From positions 1-64,000 of the forward strand of contig NZ_FNCJ01000022.1 in the NCBI RefSeq assembly GCF_900100735.1: a stretch of DNA of 64,000 bases, read 5' to 3'. The DNA is from Paraburkholderia phenazinium (GTDB lineage: Bacteria; Pseudomonadota; Gammaproteobacteria; Burkholderiales; Burkholderiaceae). The translations under genes were made by a program, and so were the position numbers. Positions 19,492 to 28,113 of this stretch are shown here, one piece after another; position 1 is the stretch's first letter, and each line of letters begins with the position of its first letter. A model generated the notes under the pieces. It searched no databases, was not told where the DNA came from, and was given only the letters and a program-made list of their open reading frames with translations.

Positions 19492-20070
19492 TTAGTGCTG
19501 CCCGAACTTTACCGCGACATCGTTACTGCTACAAAACGGCGTTGACCGGGTGGTCATACTTGTTGGTGACCCGCGCCTACGTGCTCTGCCCTCCTGTGTA
19601 ATGAGAAAGATCACCTTATCTTCGGCGACGCTCACCGCCGGCCATCCATTACGTGTCATAAACGCCAGACAGGCCCGATTTTCCGCATCCACTATTCCCA
19701 GCACTTCCGGCTGGATGCTAAACAGCCATTCGAGCGCGGGCTCCCACAGCCATGCCCAGCGTCCGTGATACTCGGGCAGCACCGCGATGTGGGCATATCC
19801 ATTGTTGAAAATGATCCCCCCTATGGGCTTCTCATCGTATATGAAGCCGATCGAGGGACAACTCTTGTAATAGTCAATGAACATCTCTTTGGTGAAGACC
19901 TGCCGCACATCCTTGTGGGTCACCGCGAGCTGGGCCGCGTCCGCCTCGTAATAAACAGCCAGATCCGCATGGTCCGCAAGCCGCAGTCGCCTCCTTACCG
20001 TGTGCTCTCGCATTTCCGCGTGCACTTCCTGACTGCAACTTAGCGTGTGGGGAGTTGAAGGTGAATCCAT
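19492..20070 (-). CDS. GNAT-like acetyltransferase under a PIP promoter
   Basis: A 192-residue protein with features of the GNAT acetyl-CoA fold: KPIGGIIFNNGYAHIAVLPEYHGRWAWL covers strands 3-4 and a degenerate acetyl-CoA loop (HGRWAW in place of Q/R-x-x-G-x-G/A), and ENRACLAFMTRNGW is the usual last-helix motif. Such enzymes move acetyl from acetyl-CoA to an amine. ATG 20010 (MREHTV) is an alternative start. GC is a little lower than nearby and the last about 35 residues are Ser/Thr/Arg-rich. It is read from its own perfect PIP box, between two other Hrp-regulated genes, so it may be a type III effector or act on one; a phage-like housekeeping role cannot be excluded. Confidence 0.7.
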   Translation of the reverse strand: MDSPSTPHTLSCSQEVHAEMREHTVRRRLRLADHADLAVYYEADAAQLAVTHKDVRQVFTKEMFIDYYKSCPSIGFIYDEKPIGGIIFNNGYAHIAVLPEYHGRWAWLWEPALEWLFSIQPEVLGIVDAENRACLAFMTRNGWPAVSVAEDKVIFLITQEGRARRRGSPTSMTTRSTPFCSSNDVAVKFGQH

Positions 20071-20152
20071 GTCGTTCGTCTCAATTCGAAAATCGATACC
20101 TTACGGACGCAGCTCCAGTACGAATCCCGTGCTGCCAAACCAGATTGCTATC

Positions 20153-20214
20153 ACGCTAAATGGGCAAGACGTTATCCATGGCGTGAGAGGCGAAACTGTG
20201 GGTCGACGAGCGAA
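20153..20214 (-). promoter_or_regulatory. PIP box and -10 of the GNAT-like gene
   Basis: On the minus strand TTCGC (20214-20210), 15 bases, TTCGC (20194-20190); then 31 bases and TAGCGT (20158-20153), a YANNNT -10. Start codon 83 bases downstream. Divergent from the PIP box at 20298. Confidence 0.88.
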
Positions 20215-20297
20215 CAGATTCGCGTCACTCACGCTAACGATGAACCCCAGACTTCGCGCAGTCCGCCATGTCGTCGAGCGCGGTCGCACCGATTCAT

Positions 20298-20359
20298 TTC
20301 GCGGCGGTCGCGCACAGTTCGCCACGCTCCTGATCGCGGCAGCCGGTCCCCGTTATCGT
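20298..20359 (+). promoter_or_regulatory. PIP box and -10 of the 20534 gene
   Basis: Perfect TTCGC (20298-20302), 15 bases, TTCGC (20318-20322), 31 bases, TATCGT (20354-20359). Spacer and flank GTCGCGCACAGTTCGCC are shared with the harpin promoter, showing the two come from one duplicated cassette. Confidence 0.9.
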
Positions 20360-20370
20360 TAGAGCAGAGC

Positions 20371-20533
20371 GATGCGTCGCACGGCGGCTCCATCCCGTAG
20401 CGGAAGGACTCATGGCGCATCGTCGCGCGGCGAAGATCCGGCCACCTGCGGGAGGCCCGGATTCCAGTGAAAGCCAGCCGCCTGTACTGGCTTTCCCCAT
20501 TTCAAGCGAACGACCTGACTTAAAGGAACTACC
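20371..20533 (+). ncRNA. Structured 5' leader of the 20534 mRNA (copy 2)
   Basis: Relative of the harpin leader. The hairpin spans 20436-20462: ATCCGGCC pairs with GGCCCGGAT leaving one bulged C, then an A/A mismatch, an inner CC/GG stem and a TGCG loop. The outer pairs differ from copy 1 but still pair, which supports selection for structure. After it come about 70 unpaired-looking bases before the start codon. Confidence 0.55.
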
Positions 20534-21733
20534 ATGGGTGCAATCAAACACGCATTCGAACACCTCGGGCACGATATCGGCGATGTCGCGAAGGACGTCG
20601 GCAAGGGGCTGGAAACCGCCGGCAAGGACATTGCAAAAGTCGGCAAAGGGATCGCTGAGGGTGTCGAAACCGTCGGCAAGACGCTGGGCAAAGACGCGCT
20701 CGATACCGCGGAGGCCACGCTGCAATCCGCTGACGCGTTGATCCACGGTCATCTGCAGCAGGCCTTGAACAAGGCGCTGCAGGCCGGCGACGACGTGGTG
20801 AAGACCGGCTCCGACCTCGGTTCCGCCGGGACCGAGGCCACGCTCGATTCGCTTGGGGACATGCATTTGAGCAAGAAGCTGGACAACGCGGTGGGCAAGG
20901 TCAACAAAGCATTCAACGGGGTGAGAAACGACGTCACCAAGAGCGTCGACCAGGTGGCGAGCCAGGTGGTCAGCGGCACCGAAGGCGCCATCAAAGGCAC
21001 CGTCGACGCCGTCAACGACGCGGCCCACGGCAAGTGGGGTGCGGCCGCCGGCGCGCTCGGCGGCGCGACCATGGATGCGCTCAACGTCGCCTCCGACCTC
21101 ACCCCCGAAGGGGCAGCCGCAGCGATCGGCACGCAGGCACTGATGAACGCGCACATCGGCAACGCCCAGATCGATTCGGCGATCGGCGGCGCGCTGCACG
21201 GCAACGTCACGCAGATGGCCAAAGGCGTCGTCAAGAACGTGGCCGAGACCGAAGTCGGCGACAAGGTCCAGCAGGGCTTGTCCGATGTTGCCGCGAAGGT
21301 GATGCCGCAAGGCGGCGGTTCGAGCGAAGACACCGCACTCGCCGCGGCGGGGCTGGGTATCGCCGCCGGCGCACTGGGCGACGGCCTGGGTTCGTCCGGT
21401 TCGAAACACTCGCACGGCGAATCGGCCGGCGGCAGTTCGTACTCGTTTGCGGCGTTTGGGCGTTCCGGCAAAAGCTCAGCTCATGCGGGCAAAGCGGAAG
21501 GCAGGGAGTCGAAGGAAGCGAAGCACGAAAAGAAAGAGGACGCCGACGACAATGCACAAGATGCCGCCAATAACACCGCCAACAACGCAAGCAGCACCGC
21601 GCTTGCGCAGGCAGGCGGCGGCGATACGCAGCTCGAGCAGGAACTGATGCTCGAGAACTTTCTCATGCAGGCCGGCATGGGTAGCGGCGGTGGCGCCCAA
21701 AAGCGTCGTGCCGAACTGAGTGCGGATAGCTGA
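20534..21733 (+). CDS. Hrp-regulated secreted-protein candidate, amphipathic repeats (399 aa)
   Basis: ATG 20534 sits behind AAGGAACT. No signal peptide and no cysteine. Residues 1-65 are 11-residue amphipathic repeats of the KDVGKGLETAGKDIAKVGKGI type. Residues 65-235 continue as Ala-rich helices with moderately hydrophobic stretches (GAAAGALGGATMDALNVA; LAAAGLGIAAGALGDGL near 265-285). The C-terminal third is Ser/His/Lys-rich, then Asn/Ala/Gln-rich. No family is recognised. It shares its promoter and leader with the harpin, so it is probably exported in large amount. As no HrpF/PopF translocon gene is in the window, a role in host-membrane contact is one possibility. A bidirectional terminator follows. 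Confidence 0.8.
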   Translation: MGAIKHAFEHLGHDIGDVAKDVGKGLETAGKDIAKVGKGIAEGVETVGKTLGKDALDTAEATLQSADALIHGHLQQALNKALQAGDDVVKTGSDLGSAGTEATLDSLGDMHLSKKLDNAVGKVNKAFNGVRNDVTKSVDQVASQVVSGTEGAIKGTVDAVNDAAHGKWGAAAGALGGATMDALNVASDLTPEGAAAAIGTQALMNAHIGNAQIDSAIGGALHGNVTQMAKGVVKNVAETEVGDKVQQGLSDVAAKVMPQGGGSSEDTALAAAGLGIAAGALGDGLGSSGSKHSHGESAGGSSYSFAAFGRSGKSSAHAGKAEGRESKEAKHEKKEDADDNAQDAANNTANNASSTALAQAGGGDTQLEQELMLENFLMQAGMGSGGGAQKRRAELSADS

Positions 21734-21821
21734 GGGCGCGACCCGCGATTGGCGATCCTGATCCCGATTGACATCCCGATCGCCACCGCGGGAAATGCAA
21801 CGACAGAAACCCGAGCAGCGC

Positions 21822-21857
21822 AAAAAGGACCGGTCCGATCAGAACCGGTCCTTTTTT
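21822..21857. terminator. Bidirectional intrinsic terminator
   Basis: AAAAAGGACCGGT (21822-21834), loop, ACCGGTCCTTTTTT (21844-21857). An A-run on one side and T-run on the other let it stop both the rightward 20534 transcript and the leftward hrpB-hrcC transcript. Confidence 0.93.
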
Positions 21858-21881
21858 ATGGCCTCGCTTTTTATGGCCTCG

Positions 21882-23765
21882 TTACGAACCAGAGGGACAA
21901 TCGCTGCACGCGGCGGCCGGTGCCTGGGCCTGTTCCGGCGTTGCCGGGACAATGCGGGGCGTGAGCAGAAAGAGGCGCTGAAACTTCTGGCCCTGGTGCG
22001 ACTTGTACTGGAACAGCTTGCCGATCAGCGGGAGTTTCGACAGGCCCGGCACGCCCGACGTGCTGCTGTCGTCCTGATCGACCGTGTACCCGGCAATCAG
22101 CAGACTCTGCCCTTCGTTGATCAGCGCCTGCGTATCGATCGTGCTGTTGCTGACCACCGGCAGTTGTCCCACGACCTGCGTGGTCAACTGGCCATCTTCG
22201 ATATGCACGTCGAGCCGGATCTGCGGCGTCGCCGGGTCGGCGACGATGCTCGGCAGCACTCGTAGCGACACCCCCGCGGACACGCTGTACAGATCGCCGG
22301 ACTGGTAGCCCTGCACCGGCACATAGAACGTCTGCTTGTTGTCCATCACGGCTTCGATATTGTCGAGCGTCGCCACCTTCGGGTTGGCGGTGATGCGCGC
22401 GTTATCGCTCTGTTCCAGCGCGCTGATGCGGCTTAGCAGATAGCGCCCCGCTCCACCGATCACCGCAGTCAGCACCGCGCCGCTCGGCGTGGCGAGCACT
22501 CCGGCCGTGGTCGTATCGTTCGGGTTGCCGAAACCCTGCGGATTGAGCGATCCCGGGTTAGACGCCTGCGTGGACTGCCCATTGCCCGTTTCGAAGTCGA
22601 GGTGGCCCGAATGCAGTCGCCAGTCGACCCCGAGCTGCTTGAGTCCAGTCTCGGTGATCTCGATGATGCTGGCGTCGATCTCCACGACACCGGGACGCCG
22701 GTCGAGCGACGCAATCAGCTTCTCGAAGCCGGGCATGGCCTCGGCGCGTGCGCGAATCAGAATCGCATTGTTGCGCGCATCGGCCTGGATCACCGGGTCC
22801 GCGGCATGCGGCGCGCCACTTGCCCCATCCACGTCAGCCTGCGGCGCATCGGTCGGCAAGCCCGGCGACGCGCCGCCATCCCCTTGACGATAACCGGCCG
22901 GCAGCGGCGGATTATTAACCGTATGATCGGCGGCGCCTGCGCCGAACAGGCCCGGCAGCGTCGGAATCGGAGCGGCGCTGGCGGCACGCCCGCCGCCGTC
23001 CGCTGCGGCCGTATCGAGGCCGTGCATCTTGTAGGCGTCGGCGCGCGCCGCAGTCGAGGCGTGCGCGACGTTCGCTCCCGCGCTGTCTGGATACATGCTG
23101 CGCAGCACCGAGGCCACGCCGGGCAAGTTCACCGCCTGGCCGTTGATGGTCAGCGAGCGGTCGGTCGCCCACGCATAGTGCAACGGGAAGGTACGGATTT
23201 CCGGCTCGTCGGCTCGCGCCACGTCGCGGTCGATCAGATGCGCGACGTCGGTCGCGAGTTCGACCATGCGCGGTGGCCCCGAGACAATCGCCGTACCCGT
23301 ATCGTCGTCATAGAGCACCGGAAAGCGCGGATCGGTGACGCCCAGGCGAGCCAGTGCGCGCCGCAGGTCGCCAGCCGACGCATGCACTAAACCAATCGTC
23401 GCGCTACGCGCCTCGTTCGGGCCCGAGACCCGCAACACCGACCCGTCGTAGTACCAGATAAAGCCAAACGAATCCGCCATGCGGTCGAGAAAACGCTGCG
23501 GCGTTTCGTCGAAACGGCCCGTGACGGTGCCGTCCACCTGCGGTGAGATCCACGTCATGACGTTTTCACTCGCGCCAAGATCGCGCAGCACTTCCTTGAG
23601 GTCCTTGTGGTCGGCGACGTACTGGAAATGCCCTTCTTTCCAAGGAATCGGCCGCGCCTGCGCCGGCTGGGGCGCGAGGCACGCAGCGGCGAGCAATGCG
23701 CCTGCCAGGGCGCCGAGATGCGGCACGCGGCGCGCCGGGCGCGAGTTGCGTTGACGGAGATTCAT
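21882..23765 (-). CDS. hrcC: T3SS outer-membrane secretin HrcC (SctC)
   Basis: Forms the outer-membrane ring of the injectisome. Start ATG 23765 gives a Sec signal peptide (LGALAGALLAAACLAPQPAQA); an earlier ATG would overlap hrpB. Residues about 30-110 form N0/N1 (WISPQVDGTVTGRFDETPQRFLDRM), followed by N-domains, a variable Gly/Ala-rich insert near 220-330, and the secretin core at about 370-610 (RPGVVEIDASIIEITETGLKQLGVDW; NPKVATLDNIEAVMDNKQTFYVPV; GQSLLIAGYTVDQ; VPGLSKLPLIGKLF). 627 residues, somewhat longer than Ralstonia HrcC. It follows hrpB by 28 bases on the same strand, so regulator and secretin are cotranscribed, as in Ralstonia-type clusters. Confidence 0.95.
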   Translation of the reverse strand: MNLRQRNSRPARRVPHLGALAGALLAAACLAPQPAQARPIPWKEGHFQYVADHKDLKEVLRDLGASENVMTWISPQVDGTVTGRFDETPQRFLDRMADSFGFIWYYDGSVLRVSGPNEARSATIGLVHASAGDLRRALARLGVTDPRFPVLYDDDTGTAIVSGPPRMVELATDVAHLIDRDVARADEPEIRTFPLHYAWATDRSLTINGQAVNLPGVASVLRSMYPDSAGANVAHASTAARADAYKMHGLDTAAADGGGRAASAAPIPTLPGLFGAGAADHTVNNPPLPAGYRQGDGGASPGLPTDAPQADVDGASGAPHAADPVIQADARNNAILIRARAEAMPGFEKLIASLDRRPGVVEIDASIIEITETGLKQLGVDWRLHSGHLDFETGNGQSTQASNPGSLNPQGFGNPNDTTTAGVLATPSGAVLTAVIGGAGRYLLSRISALEQSDNARITANPKVATLDNIEAVMDNKQTFYVPVQGYQSGDLYSVSAGVSLRVLPSIVADPATPQIRLDVHIEDGQLTTQVVGQLPVVSNSTIDTQALINEGQSLLIAGYTVDQDDSSTSGVPGLSKLPLIGKLFQYKSHQGQKFQRLFLLTPRIVPATPEQAQAPAAACSDCPSGS

Positions 23766-23793
23766 GAGGCTGCTCCAGGCGGGATCCGCGCCA

Positions 23794-25248
23794 TTACCGT
23801 GCATGAGCGACGATGGTTTCGGACGGGGATTCGTCGAAGTACTTGCGATAGCCTTTGGCGAGCGTCGAGCGGCTCGTCAGGCCCCAGCGCGCCGCGGTAT
23901 CGTAGATCGTCGCGGCCGGGCCGTGGTCGTCGAGCAGATCTTCACGGATGCCTTCGAGCCGCAGCGCCCGAATCAGTCCACACGGCGTCACGCCGAGTGC
24001 GCGCTTGAAGACCAGCTGGATGGTGCGCATCGTTACGTTCAGTTCGGCGGCGACCTCGCGGGTCGTCAGGTCCTGGCGGTCGATGTTCTCCACAATATAG
24101 CGGTACGCGCGCCGGTATTTGGCAGGCAGCCGTGCCGACACGTCGTCGCTGGCGGCGCCTGCCCGCTGGCGTGGGCCGTTCGCCGCGCGCAGCGGCGGCG
24201 CTTCGCTGCGTAGGCAGCGTAACGCTTCGACGGTGTAGTGCGAATAGAACTTCAGCGCGTCTGCCGGATTGCCGCGGTATGCGGCGACCTTCGCCATGCA
24301 GTACAGGTAATCGAAATTGCGGCGCTGCTCGTCGGCGTTACCCGTCAACATCCGGTCGACCAGGTCCGCGGCAACCTCGTCGAGGCCACCGGCGAGCGCC
24401 GCCAGCAGCATGTCGAGGCTCGCATGGAAGGTCTGGCGGGTCGTGGCGGGAGCGCCGCAGCCGCGGCGCGCGCGTGTCGTCAGCACTTGTGCGGACCAGT
24501 TGCGCTCGCCGTTGGCGAGGCGCTCCATGCAGTCCAGGTCTTCGATACGTTGTGCCATCAACGCGTCGCGGCACGCAATCGCTGTCGCGGGCTCGATACG
24601 CGCACGAACGTTCGCGCCGAGCGCAGCACATACCAGCGCAGACTGCCAGAACGCGTGGTCATTCAGTGCGCGGGCCGAACGAATTTTCAGCCGCACCTCG
24701 AATTCCTGCGCGAGCAGATCGATGACCAGGCGGAAACGCGGCTCGGTATGCGCATCGGCCAGTTCCGCTGCTGCCAGCAGGGCGTCGTCGGCCGCATTCT
24801 GCTGGGCCAACTGGTGGTGGGCGAGTGCGAGGCCCACGTATGCCTCGATGCGCTGCTCGACCTGCGCATCCGTTTCTCCGGTAATGCGCGCAAAGCTGCG
24901 CTGCGCGACGCCAAGGCGCGCGCGCATCAGTGAGATCCAGCCCGTGTTGCGGCACGACTGCACGCGCAGTTGCTGGTCATCTTTCCAGATCATCTTCTGG
25001 GCTCGGCGATAGTATTCTTCGGCCTCCTCTGGGTTGTCTAGCAAGAGCGAAACGTCGGCAAGCGCCGTCAATTCTTCGTTGCCCCGCTCACGTGAGCTGG
25101 CCGGCGCGTGCGCGCCGATCTCGGCAGCATCGTCGACGACGCAATAAGCTCGGGAGAAGTCCCCGTCGAGAATGGCCGCCGCATAGCGCGGCTGGCAATC
25201 GCGGAAACGGAATGCAGACAACAACGCCAGATAGACCGTCGGATACAT
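23794..25248 (-). CDS. hrpB: HrpB, AraC-family master regulator of the Hrp regulon
   Basis: A 484-residue transcription activator matching HrpB/HrpX in length and layout. The N-terminal about 350 residues contain TPR-like helices (EEAEEYYRRAQKMIW; AYVGLALAHHQLAQQNAADDALLAAAELA). The C-terminal AraC/XylS domain has two helix-turn-helix units (TTREVAAELNVTMRTIQLVFKRALGVTP; TIYDTAARWGLTSRSTLAKGYRKYFDESP). HrpB-type proteins bind PIP boxes (TTCG-N16-TTCG); twelve such sites lie in this window. It follows hrcT by 209 bases and precedes hrcC. Expression is expected to depend on the HrpG-like protein at 17348. Confidence 0.93.
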   Translation of the reverse strand: MYPTVYLALLSAFRFRDCQPRYAAAILDGDFSRAYCVVDDAAEIGAHAPASSRERGNEELTALADVSLLLDNPEEAEEYYRRAQKMIWKDDQQLRVQSCRNTGWISLMRARLGVAQRSFARITGETDAQVEQRIEAYVGLALAHHQLAQQNAADDALLAAAELADAHTEPRFRLVIDLLAQEFEVRLKIRSARALNDHAFWQSALVCAALGANVRARIEPATAIACRDALMAQRIEDLDCMERLANGERNWSAQVLTTRARRGCGAPATTRQTFHASLDMLLAALAGGLDEVAADLVDRMLTGNADEQRRNFDYLYCMAKVAAYRGNPADALKFYSHYTVEALRCLRSEAPPLRAANGPRQRAGAASDDVSARLPAKYRRAYRYIVENIDRQDLTTREVAAELNVTMRTIQLVFKRALGVTPCGLIRALRLEGIREDLLDDHGPAATIYDTAARWGLTSRSTLAKGYRKYFDESPSETIVAHAR

Positions 25249-25457
25249 AGCTCAACACTCACGCGAAATTGCCCCGTCTGATTGCGGTCGACCAGGCTTG
25301 AACCGGGCAGTGGCGGCGTCGCAAGCCAACGATAAACACGCCTCTGTTGAAATGATGTTAGCCGCGCGAGCGGTGCACAGTTTCAACAATCTCACCGGCA
25401 ATCACAACAATACTCACCGCGTGATTTGAGGGGTAGTTGATGAGGATTGAGAGGAAA

Positions 25458-26294
25458 TCAACGCGGCGCGGCGCCACCTGCGGGCGCTGCCAGCGCAGCG
25501 GCCTCGTGCATGAACGTGTCGAGGCGCAGTGCGCTCGTCACCTGCTGCGCAAACACCCCCACGAGGAAGATGAGCATCAGCAGCCCGATCGCGCCGCGAA
25601 TCGGCTGGCTGAGCGACGACGGTTCGAGCTTCTCAGCCGCACGCGCCAGCACGCCGATAGACAGATCGACGCACACGAGCGCGAGCATCACCGGCATGCC
25701 GAGCTTCACGGTAGCCGTCATGATCGAGTCCGTGCGCGCGATGATGAACGACTCCGCCACGTCGGTCATCGACGGCGTCAACGACACGAGCGGCCACCAC
25801 TTGAACGATTCGAACAACGCCCCGAGCATGAACATCATGCCGCCGGCCACGTAGAACAACGTGACGGCCAACTGCAGCAGTGTGTTCGAAATCGGCGTGC
25901 TCTGATCGCCACGCAGTGGATTTGTCATCTGCACGTTGTTGTAGCCCGCGAGATCGTCGATCAGCGTGCCGGTGCATTGGGCGATCCAGAACACGCTCGA
26001 GGCCGCGTAGCCGAGCACGGCGCCGAGGAACATTTCCTTGACCGACAGCAGTAGCATCTGTGCGGAGCCCAGGTCATCGAAATGGTGCGCGGGCTGCGCC
26101 GCAGCAATGAAAATCGCAAACAGATAGATCACGCCATTGCGGGCGATACCCGGCAGCATGTCGCCGCTCGTCGCAGGCAGGATCTGGAACACCACGGCAA
26201 TCCGTACGCCGCTCAGCGCAAGCGTTAAAAACAGTCCTTCGTATTCCTTGAACAGATCGGCAAGCGCATGGGCCGCCATCATTGCATCGGGCAT
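25458..26294 (-). CDS. hrcT: T3SS export apparatus protein HrcT (SctT)
   Basis: A 278-residue inner-membrane protein of the FliR/YscT/SpaR family, part of the SctRST export gate. Several membrane helices (LTLALSGVRIAVVFQILPA; GVIYLFAIFIAAAQPA; LAVTLFYVAGGMMFMLGALF; GMPVMLALVCVDLSIGVLARAA; GLLMLIFLVGVFAQQV). Last gene of the leftward hrpB1 operon, starting one base before the hrpB7 stop. Confidence 0.94.
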   Translation of the reverse strand: MPDAMMAAHALADLFKEYEGLFLTLALSGVRIAVVFQILPATSGDMLPGIARNGVIYLFAIFIAAAQPAHHFDDLGSAQMLLLSVKEMFLGAVLGYAASSVFWIAQCTGTLIDDLAGYNNVQMTNPLRGDQSTPISNTLLQLAVTLFYVAGGMMFMLGALFESFKWWPLVSLTPSMTDVAESFIIARTDSIMTATVKLGMPVMLALVCVDLSIGVLARAAEKLEPSSLSQPIRGAIGLLMLIFLVGVFAQQVTSALRLDTFMHEAAALAAPAGGAAPR

Positions 26295-26295
26295 C

Positions 26296-26790
26296 CTATC
26301 CTCCTCGCCTTATCCTGACCGCCGCGCTTTCGCACGCTTCCTCATCGACGCGCTCGTCAATGCGGCGCTGCATCGCGGCCGTCGCGGCGCGCAACTGCTC
26401 GCGCGCGGCATCGAGCGCGGCGTCGGCCCTGCGCACCTGCATGCCGAGACGCTCGACAGCGTGCTGCTGGGCATCGGTTGCCTCGCAAGCGGTACGCAAG
26501 CCGGTGCGGGCGGCATCGAGCGCCTGGGCAAGCGGTGCGCGATAGTGGTCATGGTTCAGATACACGGAGGGCGACAGGCCGCGCGAGTCGCTCAGCAACT
26601 GGCCGATACGCTCCTCGTGCGCGAGGCGCTGCGCCTGCGCGTATTGCACGCTCGACTGTGCCTCTTCAACCTCGCCGTTCAGTACTTCGAGGCGGCGGCG
26701 CGCGTCCGCGAGCTCCCGCTCGAGACGCTCTTTGGTCCGCGCCTTGGCCGCGACGACGACTTTCCAGACCGCTTGAACCGCACGGCTCAT
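26296..26790 (-). CDS. hrpB7: HrpB7-type ATPase stalk protein (SctO)
   Basis: A 164-residue protein that is almost entirely alpha-helical coiled coil (AKARTKERLERELADARRRLEVLNGEVEEAQ; DAALDAAREQLRAATAAMQRRIDERVDEEA). Sequence conservation is weak in this family; the call rests on its coiled coil, its size and its place between the ATPase and hrcT, where FliJ/YscO/HrpB7 proteins sit. It should link the hexameric HrcN to the HrcV ring. It starts two bases after hrcN ends. Confidence 0.85.
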   Translation of the reverse strand: MSRAVQAVWKVVVAAKARTKERLERELADARRRLEVLNGEVEEAQSSVQYAQAQRLAHEERIGQLLSDSRGLSPSVYLNHDHYRAPLAQALDAARTGLRTACEATDAQQHAVERLGMQVRRADAALDAAREQLRAATAAMQRRIDERVDEEACESAAVRIRRGG

Positions 26791-26792
26791 CG

Positions 26793-28112
26793 TTATTCCC
26801 CAAAGCCCGCCAGCAGGTTGCAGGTCTCGTCGATGCCGGCGAGTTCATCGGTCCTCTGCCGCAAAAACGATTCGATATCGTCATGAAAGGCGATGGCTTC
26901 GTCGGCAAGCGGATCGCTGCCCTGCTTATACTCGCCGATCTGCAACAGCATTTCGATTTCATCGTATTTCGCCATCAACTGACGCATCCGGCCCGCGCTC
27001 GCGCAGTGTTCCGGCGAGGCGATCTGCGGCATCACGCGGCTCAGACTGTTGAGCACGTCGATCGCCGGATAGCGGTTGCGCGCCGCGATCTTGCGCGACA
27101 GCACGAGGTGGCCGTCAAGAATGCCGCGAACTTCCTCGCTGACCGGATCACCCCCCTCTTCGTCCTCCGCGAGCACCGTGTAGAGCGCGGTGATCGAACC
27201 CTCGCGCCCCATGCCTGCGCGCTCGAGGATGCGCGGCAATTCGGCGAACACCGACGGCGGAAAGCCGCGCCGCGTCGGCGGCTCGCCGGCCGACAGGCCG
27301 ATCTCGCGCTGCGCGCGGGCAAAGCGCGTGAGCGAATCCATCATCAGCAACACGCGCAAGCCGCGATCGCGAAAGTATTCGGCGATCGCGGTGCCGACAT
27401 ACGCAGCTTTGGCCCGCTCGATCGACGAGCGGTCCGATGTCGCGCACACGACCACGCTGCGCGCCATCCCTTCTTCGCCGAGAATTAGTTCGATGAATTC
27501 GCGTACTTCGCGGCCGCGCTCGCCGATCAGCACGATGACATTGATATCGCACTCGGTGCCGCGAGCAAGCATGCCGAGCAAGGTGCTCTTGCCAACACCC
27601 GCCGCTGCGAAAATGCCCATGCGCTGCCCCTCGCCGAGCGCCATCAGGCCGTCGATCACACGCACGCCGGTCGGCATCTGCGTGTCGATCATGCGGCGCT
27701 CGAGCGGGTCGGGCGCCGACGCAAAAATCGGCGCGCGGCATTCGGCCTCAATCGGGCCGCCGCCGTCGGACGGCTCACCGAGCCCGTCCAGCACTCGCCC
27801 AAGCAGTTGCTCTCCCACCGCGACCGTCAGCGGCTCGCCACGGCCGGTCACACGCGTGCTGCGCGAGAGACCCGTCATGCTGCCGAACGGCGCGAGCAAG
27901 GCGTACTCCCGTGTGATGCCAACCACCTCGGCGCGCTGCATCAGCGTGCCGTCCGCATGCCGCAATTCGCATAGCTCGCCCATTTGCGCGTCGAGACCAC
28001 CCACTTTGACGAGCGTGCCGACCGCCTCGAGCACCTTGCCGTAGCGTTCGAGCGAAGCGCTCGCCCCCAAGGTGGCCTCGAGGCGCTCGGCCAGATCAGC
28101 AATCGACGTCAT
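26793..28112 (-). CDS. hrcN: T3SS ATPase HrcN (SctN)
   Basis: Cytoplasmic ATPase that unloads chaperones and unfolds substrates. Start ATG 28112 (MTSIADLAERLE) is preferred because AGGA lies eight bases upstream and it gives 439 residues, the usual length; ATG 28121 is an alternative. Walker A GVGKSTLL (in FAAAGVGKSTLLGM), a following GERGREVREF, Walker B LLMMDSLTRFA, and the sensor GSITALYTVL are all present. It begins directly after the hrpB5 stop, coupled to the HrcL-like regulator. Confidence 0.97.
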   Translation of the reverse strand: MTSIADLAERLEATLGASASLERYGKVLEAVGTLVKVGGLDAQMGELCELRHADGTLMQRAEVVGITREYALLAPFGSMTGLSRSTRVTGRGEPLTVAVGEQLLGRVLDGLGEPSDGGGPIEAECRAPIFASAPDPLERRMIDTQMPTGVRVIDGLMALGEGQRMGIFAAAGVGKSTLLGMLARGTECDINVIVLIGERGREVREFIELILGEEGMARSVVVCATSDRSSIERAKAAYVGTAIAEYFRDRGLRVLLMMDSLTRFARAQREIGLSAGEPPTRRGFPPSVFAELPRILERAGMGREGSITALYTVLAEDEEGGDPVSEEVRGILDGHLVLSRKIAARNRYPAIDVLNSLSRVMPQIASPEHCASAGRMRQLMAKYDEIEMLLQIGEYKQGSDPLADEAIAFHDDIESFLRQRTDELAGIDETCNLLAGFGE

Positions 28113-28113
28113 C

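Noticed and set aside
25263..25287. GCGAA followed by TGCGG upstream of hrpB as a minus-strand PIP box
   Set aside because: The second half does not match in the right register; HrpB genes are normally controlled by HrpG and not by a PIP box.
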